Both the position numbers and the translations under genes were made by a program. From an uncultured Pseudomonadota bacterium (GTDB lineage Bacteria > Pseudomonadota > Gammaproteobacteria > Steroidobacterales > Steroidobacteraceae): 64,000 nt of DNA. The notes under the pieces were generated by a model. That model worked only from the letters and a program-made list of their open reading frames with translations, did no database searches and was not told the DNA's origin. Shown here one piece after another: positions 18,928 to 26,793 of this stretch. Position 1 is the first letter of the stretch; every line of letters begins with the position of its first letter. The DNA lies in assembly GCA_903927005.1 (NCBI GenBank), contig CAIYLH010000047.1, positions 1 to 64,000 on the forward strand. Reading direction: 5' to 3'.

Positions 18928-19217
18928 TTGTCGGAATGCGACGGTGGGCGGTGGGCCGGCCGTCGCCGGCTGGTCACATATTGCCGCGCTAACTAAAAGT
19001 AAATTTACTCATAGGCCTAGCGAAAAAAAGCACGGCCGTCGCCGTTGCCGCCCCGCATTGACAGCGACCGGTCTGCGGGGGAACTATGTCGCGTTCGGGC
19101 ATGTGTCAGTCGCGAAACCGCCACTGTCCCGGGTCGCCAGCCCGTACCATCGTGGCGCTGTGTGAGCCGCCCATCGGCGGGCTTCACCCTCTTGAATAAC
19201 GCTCTGGGAGTACGTCG
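18928..19217 (+). promoter_or_regulatory. Promoter and leader region of the corrinoid operon
   Basis: It contains a perfect 12-bp AT palindrome AGTAAATTTACT (18998-19009) that shares GTAAATTT with the repeat at 1587-1595. A consensus -35 TTGACA at 19058-19063 has a weak -10 (AACTAT, 19082-19087) 18 bases later, which would leave a leader of about 120 bases. The leader holds a short CCGCC-CATC-GGCGG hairpin. A GGGAG ribosome binding site precedes the ATG at 19218. I looked for a B12-box or other known riboswitch core in the leader and did not find one. Confidence 0.4.
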
Positions 19218-19910
19218 ATGGCCGACGAGCAGGAATTCGATCTCAACAGCCTGAACGATCAGGAACTCACCGAGCAGGTGCATGACGACCTGTACAACGG
19301 TCTGAAGAGTGAGGTCGAGGAAGCCACCCACATCTTCCTGAAGCGCGGCTGGTCGCCGGAGCGGACGCTCAACGAGGCGCTCGTCGAGGGCATGCGCATC
19401 GTCGGTGTCGACTTCCGTGACGGCATCTTATTCGTGCCCGAAGTGCTGCTCGCCGCCAACGCGATGAAGGGCGGCATGGAGATTCTCCGTCCGCTGCTCG
19501 CCGAGACCGGTGTGGAGCCGATTGGCAAGATCGTGATCGGCACCGTCAAGGGCGACATCCACGACATCGGCAAGAACCTCGTCGGCATGATGCTCGAGGG
19601 TGCGGGCTTCGAGGTCATCGACCTGGGTATCAACAACCCGGTCGAGAAGTACCTGGCCGCGATCGAGGAGCACAAGCCTGACATCCTCGGTATGTCGGCG
19701 CTGCTGACCACCACGATGCCCTACATGAAGGTTGTCATCGACACCCTCAAGGAAAAGGGCATCCGCGAGAATTTCATTATTCTCGTCGGTGGTGCGCCGC
19801 TGAACGACGAGTTCGGCAGGGCCGTCGGTGCGGATGCTTACTGCCGCGATGCCGCCATCGCGGTCGAGACCGCCAAGCAGCTCGTGGCGGCACGGCGCGC
19901 CGCACGCTGA
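19218..19910 (+). CDS. Corrinoid (B12-binding) methyltransferase protein, MtbC/MttC-like
   Basis: A 230-residue cobalamin-binding protein. An N-terminal helical cap (about residues 12-98) is followed by a Rossmann B12 domain with the signature GDIHDIGKN (112-120). His115 would be the lower cobalt ligand. GMSALLTTTMPYMKVVI and ILVGGAPLN complete the fold. In methylamine and betaine systems such proteins accept a methyl group from an MttB/MtbB-type enzyme and give it to THF through an MtrH-like enzyme. It is the first gene of a seven-gene plus-strand set carrying the other parts of that cycle. Confidence 0.93.
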   Translation: MADEQEFDLNSLNDQELTEQVHDDLYNGLKSEVEEATHIFLKRGWSPERTLNEALVEGMRIVGVDFRDGILFVPEVLLAANAMKGGMEILRPLLAETGVEPIGKIVIGTVKGDIHDIGKNLVGMMLEGAGFEVIDLGINNPVEKYLAAIEEHKPDILGMSALLTTTMPYMKVVIDTLKEKGIRENFIILVGGAPLNDEFGRAVGADAYCRDAAIAVETAKQLVAARRAAR

Positions 19911-19928
19911 TTGCCAGGAGAGGGTGCC

Positions 19929-20573
19929 GTGGATGATACGGGCCGCGTGCTCGTCATAGCCTGCGGCGCCCTTGCCAGGGAAATAACGGCACTCAAGCGG
20001 CTGAATGGCTGGGCGGCGGTGGACGTCAGCTGCCTGCCGCCTGAGCTGCACAACCGACCCGAGCGGATCCCCGGCAGCGTTGCGACGGCGATCCGCGAGG
20101 CGCGCGCCAGTTACCGGCAGATCTTCGTCGCTTACGCCGACTGCGGTACCGGCGGGGCACTCGATCGGGTATTAGCCGCCGAACAGGTCGAGCGCCTGCC
20201 AGGGGCGCACTGTTATGAATTTTTTGCGACGTCGGCCGTGTTTGCAGACCTGCACGACGCGGAGCCCGGGACTTTTTACCTGACTGACTTTCTGGTCAGG
20301 CACTACGAGCGACTGGTGAGGGTTGGGCTCGGCATGGATCGGCATCCGGAGCTCGCCGCCGAGTATTTTCGCAACTACCGCCGGGTTGTTTACCTCGTCC
20401 AGGCGCCGGATGCGGATCTGAAGAGGCGCGCGGTGGATATCGCGGCGAGCCTCGGGCTCGCCTACGAGGAACGGCAGACAGGCTACGGCGAGCTTGCGAC
20501 CACGCTGGTCGATGTAGTGCGCCGGGCTGGAGCGACTGTGGTTATCGAAGCGCCGCGTCCCACGACCGGCTGA
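19929..20573 (+). CDS. DUF1638-family protein in the corrinoid operon
   Basis: About 214 residues from GTG at 19929, which follows AGGAGAGG by a few bases; a TTG at 19911 would sit upstream of that site. RVLVIACGALAREI, SCLPPELHNRPERIP, ADCGTGGALD and HCYEFFATSAVF are typical of DUF1638, which recurs beside corrinoid methyltransferase genes but has no established function. Conserved Cys and His residues (CG, CLP, DCG, HCYEF) could bind metal or sulfur. An accessory role in corrinoid loading or methyl-acceptor handling is only a guess. Confidence 0.82.
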   Translation: MDDTGRVLVIACGALAREITALKRLNGWAAVDVSCLPPELHNRPERIPGSVATAIREARASYRQIFVAYADCGTGGALDRVLAAEQVERLPGAHCYEFFATSAVFADLHDAEPGTFYLTDFLVRHYERLVRVGLGMDRHPELAAEYFRNYRRVVYLVQAPDADLKRRAVDIAASLGLAYEERQTGYGELATTLVDVVRRAGATVVIEAPRPTTG

Positions 20574-20584
20574 GGATTGGCGGT

Positions 20585-20929
20585 ATGGCTCAACTGATCA
20601 TCATTTCCTGGCGCGACATTCCTGCGCAGGTCATCGCTAAGCGCGGCCGCGAGGTCGCCAAGATCCAGCTGTCGCACCGCTTCCAGGAAGCGGTCGATCG
20701 TGCCGCCATGCGGGCCGGCAAGGGCAGTTCCGACGCGTATCTTGCTGACTGGAAGCGCAGCGCTCCGGCCACGTGCGATGACGACCTTGAGGCCGTGGCG
20801 AGCGCCGCGGCCGCGGACATCGAGGCGCGCTACACGGACGAAGACCTCGATCGCATCATCCGCGCCAAAGGCAACGATGAGCGTCTCGCGCCGCCCCCGG
20901 CGAGCCCAGATCCGACAGAGGCTGGCTAA
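20585..20929 (+). CDS. Small Virulence_fact-family (PF13769-like) protein in the corrinoid operon
   Basis: A 114-residue acidic-tailed protein beginning MAQLIIISWRDIPAQVIAKR, with QLSHRFQEAVDRAAMRAG and AYLADWKRSAP. It resembles the short proteins labelled virulence factor that are repeatedly found beside DUF1638, MetF and corrinoid genes in alpha- and gammaproteobacteria. The name has no functional support. It lies 11 bases after the DUF1638 gene and one base before the MetV-like gene. Position suggests an accessory subunit of the methyl-THF module. Confidence 0.75.
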   Translation: MAQLIIISWRDIPAQVIAKRGREVAKIQLSHRFQEAVDRAAMRAGKGSSDAYLADWKRSAPATCDDDLEAVASAAAADIEARYTDEDLDRIIRAKGNDERLAPPPASPDPTEAG

Positions 20930-20930
20930 G

Positions 20931-21404
20931 ATGTATTCGGTGCGTCGCTGGTCAGTTCGCCATGCGGGCGGCCTTAACCGTGTCTACAACGCCCTCGAGA
21001 ACGTGCTGGTTGCGCTGGCGCCGATGTTCCGGGCGATCGGTTACGAGCGGCTGGAGCGGCCGATGGCGTTCCTAGAGCGCCACGTCAAGGGTCTGCTGTT
21101 CGACTGCAAGATGTGCGGCCAGTGCGTGCTCAGTTCGACCGGCATGTCCTGCTCCATGAACTGTCCGAAGAACCTGCGTAACGGGCCCTGTGGCGGCGTA
21201 CGCGCGAACGGCAACTGCGAAGTGAAGCCCGAGATGCGCTGCGTCTGGGTGGAAGCGTGGACAGGGGCCGGCCGGATCAAGGGCGGCCTCGATAAGATCC
21301 GCGTCGTGCAGTTGCCGGTGGATCGGCGCCTCGAGGGTCGCTCGTCGTGGCTCAAGGTGGTGCGTGAGCGGACTGATCCGCCGAAGACGGAGATGAAGAA
21401 ATGA
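20931..21404 (+). CDS. MetV-like protein (methylene-THF reductase C-terminal/zinc domain)
   Basis: A 157-residue protein carrying the MTHFR_C (PF12225-type) cysteine pattern: CKMCGQC (59, 62, 65), C74, C78, NGPCGG (C87), C96 and RCVW (C104). Eight Cys suggest an Fe-S and/or zinc site. In acetogens this domain is the separate MetV subunit that joins MetF to electron carriers. The same fold ends the fused MetF of other bacteria. The start at 20931 follows the upstream stop by one base, and the gene overlaps metF by four bases. A role in oxidising methyl-THF is the likely one here. Confidence 0.85.
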   Translation: MYSVRRWSVRHAGGLNRVYNALENVLVALAPMFRAIGYERLERPMAFLERHVKGLLFDCKMCGQCVLSSTGMSCSMNCPKNLRNGPCGGVRANGNCEVKPEMRCVWVEAWTGAGRIKGGLDKIRVVQLPVDRRLEGRSSWLKVVRERTDPPKTEMKK

Positions 21405-22414
21405 TCTTCGCGGACGAGCCGGAAGCCGGCCACCCCCTGCCCCAGCTGCCGGGACATAGCTCGCCGGGTCGCCTTGAGCGCGTGCTGCGCGCCGGTGGCT
21501 TCGCGATCACCACTGAATTGGCGCCGCCGGACTCGGCTGATCCCGAAGAAGTCTACAAGCGGGCGCGGGTATTCGACGGCTACGCTGACGCAATCAACGC
21601 GACGGATGGTTCGGGTGCCAACTGCCATATGTCCAGCCTCGCGGTTTGCGCGCTCCTGACGCGCATCGGCTACGCGCCGGTGATGCAGATCTCCTGCCGC
21701 GACAAGAACCGCATCGCGATTCAGGGCGATATCCTTGGCGGTGCCGCGATGGGCGTCTGCAACATGCTGTGCCTGTCGGGCGACGGCGTGCAGTCGGGGG
21801 ACCACCCGCAGGCGAAGCCGGTGTTTGACCTCGACTCGCTCTCGCTGCTGGAGATCGGTCGGACGTTGCGCGACGAGAGTCGCTTCCAGAGCGGCCGCAA
21901 GATCACCTCCGCACCGCGCGTTTTCTTCGGCGCCGCGGAGAACCCGACGGTCGTTCCGCTTGAGCATCGTGCCATGCGCCTTGCCAAGAAGGTTGCTGCC
22001 GGCGCGCAGTTCATCCAGACGCAGTATGTCTACGACATGGACCGACTGCGTGCGTTCATGCGCGGTGTCGAGGACCTCGGGCTGCTCGACAAGGTTTTCA
22101 TCCTCATCGGCGTAGGTCCTTTCAAGACCGCCAAGGGTGCGGAGTGGATGCGCAACAACGTGCCCGGCATGCATGTGCCGGATGCGCTGATCAAGCGAAT
22201 GGCCGGCGCCGAGGACCAGGCGCGCGAGGGCCGGCAGGTCTGCATCGACATGATTCAGGAAGCGCGGTCGATCAAGGGCGTGCACGGCGTGCATGTCATG
22301 GCGTACCGCCAGGAAGAGTCTGTAGCCGAGATCATCGACAGGTCCGGCGTGCTCGAAGGGCGGGTACCTTGGTACCCGGATCGCGACAAGAATTCCGACA
22401 GGAAGACATCATGA
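21401..22414 (+). CDS. Methylenetetrahydrofolate reductase, MetF-like
   Basis: A 337-residue flavin TIM-barrel enzyme with FAITTELAPPDSADP, QISCRDKNRIAIQGDILG, MLCLSGDG and QFIQTQYVYD, matching the catalytic region of MTHFR. It overlaps the MetV-like gene (ATGA) and the MtrH-like gene (ATGA), so the three are translationally linked. Beside a methyl-THF-forming corrinoid system it would run from methyl-THF to methylene-THF. The electron acceptor is unclear. A biosynthetic metF may exist elsewhere. Confidence 0.9.
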   Translation: MIFADEPEAGHPLPQLPGHSSPGRLERVLRAGGFAITTELAPPDSADPEEVYKRARVFDGYADAINATDGSGANCHMSSLAVCALLTRIGYAPVMQISCRDKNRIAIQGDILGGAAMGVCNMLCLSGDGVQSGDHPQAKPVFDLDSLSLLEIGRTLRDESRFQSGRKITSAPRVFFGAAENPTVVPLEHRAMRLAKKVAAGAQFIQTQYVYDMDRLRAFMRGVEDLGLLDKVFILIGVGPFKTAKGAEWMRNNVPGMHVPDALIKRMAGAEDQAREGRQVCIDMIQEARSIKGVHGVHVMAYRQEESVAEIIDRSGVLEGRVPWYPDRDKNSDRKTS

Positions 22415-23331
22415 CCGACACCGTAATCAGTTCGGCGACCCGCGAGGTCGTTATTGGCTTCAACCGCCCGTTCGTCATCATCGGCGAGCGCATCAACCCG
22501 ACCGGTCGCAAGATCCTCGCCGCCGAGATGGCCGCGGGTGACTTCAGTCGCGTCGAGGCCGATGCCCTGGCGCAGATCGAGGCCGGCGCCCACATGCTCG
22601 ACGTCAACGCGGGTATCCCGCTGGCCGATGAGCCGGCGATTCTCGCGCGCGCTATCCAGCTTGTGCAGTCGATCACCAACGTGCCGCTGTCGATCGACTC
22701 CTCGATCGTCGCCGCGCTCGAGGCGGGACTTGCCGTCTACAAGGGCAAGGCGCTCGTGAACTCCGTCACCGGCGAAGATGACCGGCTCGAGACCGTGCTG
22801 CCGCTGATCAAGAAGTACGGCGCGGCGGTAGTGGCGATCTCGAACGACGAGACCGGCATCTCCGAGGACCCGGACGTGCGCTTCCTGGTCGCCAAGAAGA
22901 TTGTCGAGCGCGCCTCGGACTACGGCATCCCCGCCTGCGACGTCGTCGTCGACCCGCTGGTGATGCCGATCGGTGCGATCAACCAGGCCGGCGTGCAGGT
23001 CATGCGGCTGGTTTACCGCCTGCAGACCGAACTGAAGGTCAACACGACCTGTGGTGCCTCGAACGTCAGCTTCGGCCTGCCGAACCGGCATGGCATCAAC
23101 GCGGCGTTCCTGACGATGGCGATTGGCTCTGGCATGACCTCTGCGATCACCAACCCGCTGCACCTCGAGACGATGCAGGCGGTCATGGGCGCGGACGTGA
23201 TGATGGGTCATGACCCGGATTGCGCGCGCTGGATCCGCAAGTATCGCGACGTGCCGGCTGCCGGCGCGCCGACCGAGGGCGCGGGCCGCGGTCGTCGTGA
23301 AGGCGGCCTGCGCCGTCGCACGACCCCCTGA
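22411..23331 (+). CDS. MtrH-like methyltetrahydrofolate:corrinoid methyltransferase (pterin-binding domain)
   Basis: A 306-residue DHPS-like TIM barrel with the pterin-binding start IIGERINPTGRKILAAEM, HMLDVNAGIP, IDSSIVAALEAGL and NSVTGEDDRLE, then TCGASNVSFGLPNRHGINAA. This is the family of AcsE, MetH pterin domains and the MtrH-like enzymes of betaine demethylation, moving a methyl group between Co(III)-corrinoid and THF. The last 25 or so residues form an unusual Arg/Gly-rich tail. It overlaps metF by four bases and is followed nine bases later by the RACo-like activator. Confidence 0.9.
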   Translation: MTDTVISSATREVVIGFNRPFVIIGERINPTGRKILAAEMAAGDFSRVEADALAQIEAGAHMLDVNAGIPLADEPAILARAIQLVQSITNVPLSIDSSIVAALEAGLAVYKGKALVNSVTGEDDRLETVLPLIKKYGAAVVAISNDETGISEDPDVRFLVAKKIVERASDYGIPACDVVVDPLVMPIGAINQAGVQVMRLVYRLQTELKVNTTCGASNVSFGLPNRHGINAAFLTMAIGSGMTSAITNPLHLETMQAVMGADVMMGHDPDCARWIRKYRDVPAAGAPTEGAGRGRREGGLRRRTTP

Positions 23332-23340
23332 GGAAATGCA

Positions 23341-25356
23341 GTGACCGAGCCTGACGCTCTCGTTGTATTCACGCCGTCCGGCAAGCGCGGACGGTTCCGG
23401 ATTGGTACGCCGTTGTTGTCGGCTGCCCGTACGCTGGGCGTGGACATCGACTCCGTCTGTGGCGGTCGTGCGATGTGCACGCGCTGTCAGGTGTTGATCC
23501 AGGAAGGCGAGTTTGCCAAGCACGGCGTGCGTTCCGCGGCGGACCATCTGTCGGCCATGACGACGCCGGAGCAGCGCCTGGCCAACCGCAAGGTGCTGGC
23601 AGCGGGCCGTCGCCTGTCGTGCCAGGCGCGCGTGCAGGGCGATGTCGTCGTCGACGTCCCGGAAAGCAGTCAGGTGCATCGGCAGGTGGTACGCAAGGCC
23701 GCCGAGGCCCGCGACATCGAGCTGTACCCGGTGATTACGCTGCACTACGTCGAGGTGACCGAGCCCGACATGCACGATCCGTCTGGCGACCTCCAGCGCA
23801 TGCAGGATGCGCTTGCGCGCGAGTGGCAGCTCACCGGGCTCGGCTGTGACCTGAAAGTGCTGCAGGGCCTGCAGGTCGCACTGCGCGCAGGCGACTGGAA
23901 AGTCACGGTTGCCGTGCATGGTCGTACGCAGATCGTCGCCGTCTGGCCGGGCTTTCGCGAGAAGGTCTACGGCATGGCGGTGGATGTCGGCTCGACCACG
24001 ATCGCGGCCCACCTGTGTGACCTGACCAACGGTGAGGTGGTCGCCTCGGCCGGGCTGATGAATCCGCAGATCCGCTTCGGCGAGGATCTGATGAGCCGCG
24101 TGTCGTATTCCATGATGAACCCGGGCGGTGCGGCGCAGATGACTGAGGTCGTGCGTACGGCGCTCAGCGATCTGGCCACCGACGTTGCGCGTTCCGCTGG
24201 TGTCGATCACAGCGCCATTCTCGAGATGACGCTGGTCGGCAACCCGATCATGCATCACCTGGTGCTGGGCCTGGATCCGGTTGAGCTCGGTGGCGCGCCG
24301 TTTGCGCTTGCCGTCGACAGTGCGACCACGGTCACTGCTGCCGAAATTGGCCTCACGCTCAATCCCAGCGCGCGGGTCTATGTGTTGCCGTGCATCGCAG
24401 GTCACGTCGGTGCCGACACCGCCGGCGTCGTGCTCGCCGAGCGCCCCGACCTTGCCACGGAGATGACGCTAGTCGTTGATGTCGGCACCAATGCGGAGAT
24501 CGTGCTCGGCAATCGCGACAAGCTGGTGGCCTGCTCAAGTCCCACCGGTCCCGCTTTCGAGGGTGCGCAGATCAGCTGTGGTCAGCGCGCTGCTCCCGGC
24601 GCGATCGAGCGCGTGCGCATCGATCGCGACACGCTCGAGCCGCGCTTCAAGATTATCGGCTCCGACCTGTGGTCGGATGAGCCGGGCTTTGCCGAGGTGG
24701 CCGCCAAGACCGGCATTACCGGCGTCTGCGGCTCCGGCATCATCGAGGTGATGGCAGAGCTCTATCTGACGGGCATCATCAATCAGGATGGCGTGGTGGA
24801 CGCCTCTTTTGCTGCGCGTTCGCCGCGCATCATCGCTAATGGTCGCACGCACGCCTACGTGCTGCATGAGGGTGAACAGCGCCTCGCGATCACGCAGAAC
24901 GACGTGCGTGCCATTCAGCTTGCAAAATCTGCGCTACACGCGGGCATTTTGCTGCTGATGGAGCGTCTTGGTATCGAGCGCGTTGAACGCATCCGCCTGG
25001 CGGGCGCGTTCGGCAGCCATATCGACGTCAAGTACGCGATGGTGCTCGGCCTGATACCCGACTGTGATCTTGCCAACGTCGCCTCGGCAGGCAACGCCGC
25101 GGGGACTGGCGCGCGCATCGCGCTGCTGGATTCTCGTTCGCGTGATGTGATCGAGAAGATCGTCCGCAAGGTCGAGAAGATTGAGACGGCGATAGAGCCG
25201 CGCTTCCAGGCGCACTTCGTCGAGTCGATGGCGTTCCCGCACAAGACGGCGCCGTACCCGAACCTGCGCAAGGTCGTCGACCTGCCGGAGCCGAAGGCGG
25301 TGGTGCAGACCGACGGTCGGGAGCGCCGTACCCGCCGCCCGGCGGCGCGCGAGTAG
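23341..25356 (+). CDS. RACo-like corrinoid activation protein (2Fe-2S + ASKHA/DUF4445)
   Basis: A 671-residue reductive activator of corrinoid proteins. An N-terminal plant-type 2Fe-2S domain uses Cys40, Cys46, Cys49 and Cys94 (VCGGRAMCTRCQ, RLSCQA). A linker domain follows, then an ASKHA ATPase region from about residue 210 with GMAVDVGSTTIAAHLCDL, LVVDVGTNAEIVLGN, CSSPTGPAFEGAQISCG and RLAGAFGSHID. Known homologues use ATP and an electron to restore Co(II) to Co(I) when the corrinoid is accidentally oxidised. That matters especially in an aerobe. The C-terminus is Arg-rich. It closes the corrinoid operon. Confidence 0.92.
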   Translation: MTEPDALVVFTPSGKRGRFRIGTPLLSAARTLGVDIDSVCGGRAMCTRCQVLIQEGEFAKHGVRSAADHLSAMTTPEQRLANRKVLAAGRRLSCQARVQGDVVVDVPESSQVHRQVVRKAAEARDIELYPVITLHYVEVTEPDMHDPSGDLQRMQDALAREWQLTGLGCDLKVLQGLQVALRAGDWKVTVAVHGRTQIVAVWPGFREKVYGMAVDVGSTTIAAHLCDLTNGEVVASAGLMNPQIRFGEDLMSRVSYSMMNPGGAAQMTEVVRTALSDLATDVARSAGVDHSAILEMTLVGNPIMHHLVLGLDPVELGGAPFALAVDSATTVTAAEIGLTLNPSARVYVLPCIAGHVGADTAGVVLAERPDLATEMTLVVDVGTNAEIVLGNRDKLVACSSPTGPAFEGAQISCGQRAAPGAIERVRIDRDTLEPRFKIIGSDLWSDEPGFAEVAAKTGITGVCGSGIIEVMAELYLTGIINQDGVVDASFAARSPRIIANGRTHAYVLHEGEQRLAITQNDVRAIQLAKSALHAGILLLMERLGIERVERIRLAGAFGSHIDVKYAMVLGLIPDCDLANVASAGNAAGTGARIALLDSRSRDVIEKIVRKVEKIETAIEPRFQAHFVESMAFPHKTAPYPNLRKVVDLPEPKAVVQTDGRERRTRRPAARE

Positions 25357-25377
25357 GCCGGTCACCGGCCCGCCGCC

Positions 25378-26622
25378 ATGTACGAGAAGGTACTTCTCTG
25401 GGCGACGCCGGTGTTCCTGCTCCTGATTGCGGTCGAGTGTGGGGTTGCGGCGCTACGCCATCGCAGCCCGTACCGAATCGGCGATGCAATAGGCAGTATC
25501 AGCCTGGGTGCGTTGTCGACTTACGTCGGCGTCTACACCCGCTTGTTCAGCTTCGGCATCTACGTCGCGCTGTACGACAGCGCGCGGCTGGCGACGCTCG
25601 ACCAGACGCGGGTCTGGGTCTGGGTGGCAGCGCTGCTGCTGTATGACTTCCTCTACTACTGGAACCACCGGCTCGGGCACGAGATCAATGTGCTGTGGGC
25701 GGCACACGTCGTGCATCACCAGAGCGAGGAGTTCAACCTGTCGACGGCGTTGCGCCAGACCTCCAGCGGGTTCCTGCTGTCGTGGCTGTTCTACGTGCCG
25801 ATGGCGCTGGCCGGTTTTCCGCCGCAGCTGTTCCTGTTCGTTAGCCTGATCGATCTGCTGTACCAGTTCTGGATTCATACCGAGCAGGTGGGCTCGCTCG
25901 GGGTCGTCGATCGCCTCCTGGCCACGCCGTCTAACCACCGCGTTCACCATGGGGTCAATGACGAGTACGTCGATCGCAACTATGGCGGGATCCTGATTGT
26001 CTGGGACCGCCTGTTTGGCACCTTCCAGCCTGAGCTTGCCTCGGTCCCGGTCGTCTACGGAACTCGGGATCCGCTGCGCTCATGGAACCCGCTGTGGGCC
26101 AACCTGCACACTTACGCCACTTTGCTGCGCGACGCCGCGCAGGCGCGCACGTGGTCTGATCGGCTGCGAGTCTTCGTTGCCCGCCCAGGCTGGCGACCCG
26201 CTGGCGTCGCCGAACGAGCGCCGAAGGCCGCCTTCCAGTTGGCGCGCTATTCGAAGTTCGCACCGCCACTGCCGTCCGCGCTCGGGTTGTATTGCGTGCT
26301 GCAGGGCTTGGTCGTACTCGGGATGGGGGCCTATTTCCTTACCGCGGCGCCAGGTTGGCCGGCGGGTACCGCGCTTGCGTGGCTGGCATTGCTGGCGGGC
26401 TCCCAATGGGCTCTGGGGGGGCTCACCGAGGCGCGGCGTGGCTTCGCATGGGTCGAGTGCGTGCGACTGGTAATGGTCGCGGGGCTCGCGCTGGCGTTAT
26501 TGCCCGCTGCAATTGATCAGCACTGGACGCCACTGGCGGCATTGACCATCACCCTTGCCGCTGGCTGTTTGGGCTGGCTATGGCTCGGGTTTCGCATGTT
26601 GCGAACCTCCGCAACCTCCTGA
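25378..26622 (+). CDS. Sterol desaturase/fatty acid hydroxylase-family membrane protein
   Basis: A 414-residue integral membrane di-iron protein with the histidine clusters HRLGH (about residue 97), HVVHH (about 110) and HRVHH (about 187), set among hydrophobic helices. The long C-terminal membrane extension resembles alkylglycerol monooxygenase-like members. These enzymes hydroxylate or desaturate lipids using O2. It lies 21 bases after the RACo-like gene. A link to demethylation, for example freeing choline from ether lipids, is speculation; it may only share the transcript. Its substrate cannot be assigned. Confidence 0.85.
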   Translation: MYEKVLLWATPVFLLLIAVECGVAALRHRSPYRIGDAIGSISLGALSTYVGVYTRLFSFGIYVALYDSARLATLDQTRVWVWVAALLLYDFLYYWNHRLGHEINVLWAAHVVHHQSEEFNLSTALRQTSSGFLLSWLFYVPMALAGFPPQLFLFVSLIDLLYQFWIHTEQVGSLGVVDRLLATPSNHRVHHGVNDEYVDRNYGGILIVWDRLFGTFQPELASVPVVYGTRDPLRSWNPLWANLHTYATLLRDAAQARTWSDRLRVFVARPGWRPAGVAERAPKAAFQLARYSKFAPPLPSALGLYCVLQGLVVLGMGAYFLTAAPGWPAGTALAWLALLAGSQWALGGLTEARRGFAWVECVRLVMVAGLALALLPAAIDQHWTPLAALTITLAAGCLGWLWLGFRMLRTSATS

Positions 26623-26741
26623 CCGAGAGGTATGAAGATGCGCGCCGCTGCCGTCGGCTGCCGCGCGTCTGACCGGCAGTCGGGGTGTGCGTCTGTACAC
26701 CGCCTCGGCTGAGTTGCCCGGCCTTGAGGCGGAGCTGCCGG

Positions 26742-26764
26742 CCGGTGCTCCACTCGAGCACCGG
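26742..26764. terminator. Hairpin between convergent genes
   Basis: CCGGTGCT (26742-26749), 7-base loop, AGCACCGG (26757-26764), followed by TTGTTG. It lies between the convergent sterol-desaturase-family and MttB-family genes, where a bidirectional terminator is expected. No coding sequence was recognised in 26623-26793. Confidence 0.4.
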
Positions 26765-26793
26765 TTGTTGCCGCTGCTCTGGCCGCCTGCGGC

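Noticed and set aside
18906-19217. A cobalamin, SAM or THF riboswitch in front of the corrinoid operon
   Set aside because: Some GCCACTG-like text is present, but I could not line up a B12 box or another complete aptamer core.
22255-24405. A 716-codon minus-strand frame across the MtrH-like and RACo-like genes
   Set aside because: It is rich in His/Arg/Asp-type shadow composition. The plus-strand proteins have clear motifs across the same span.
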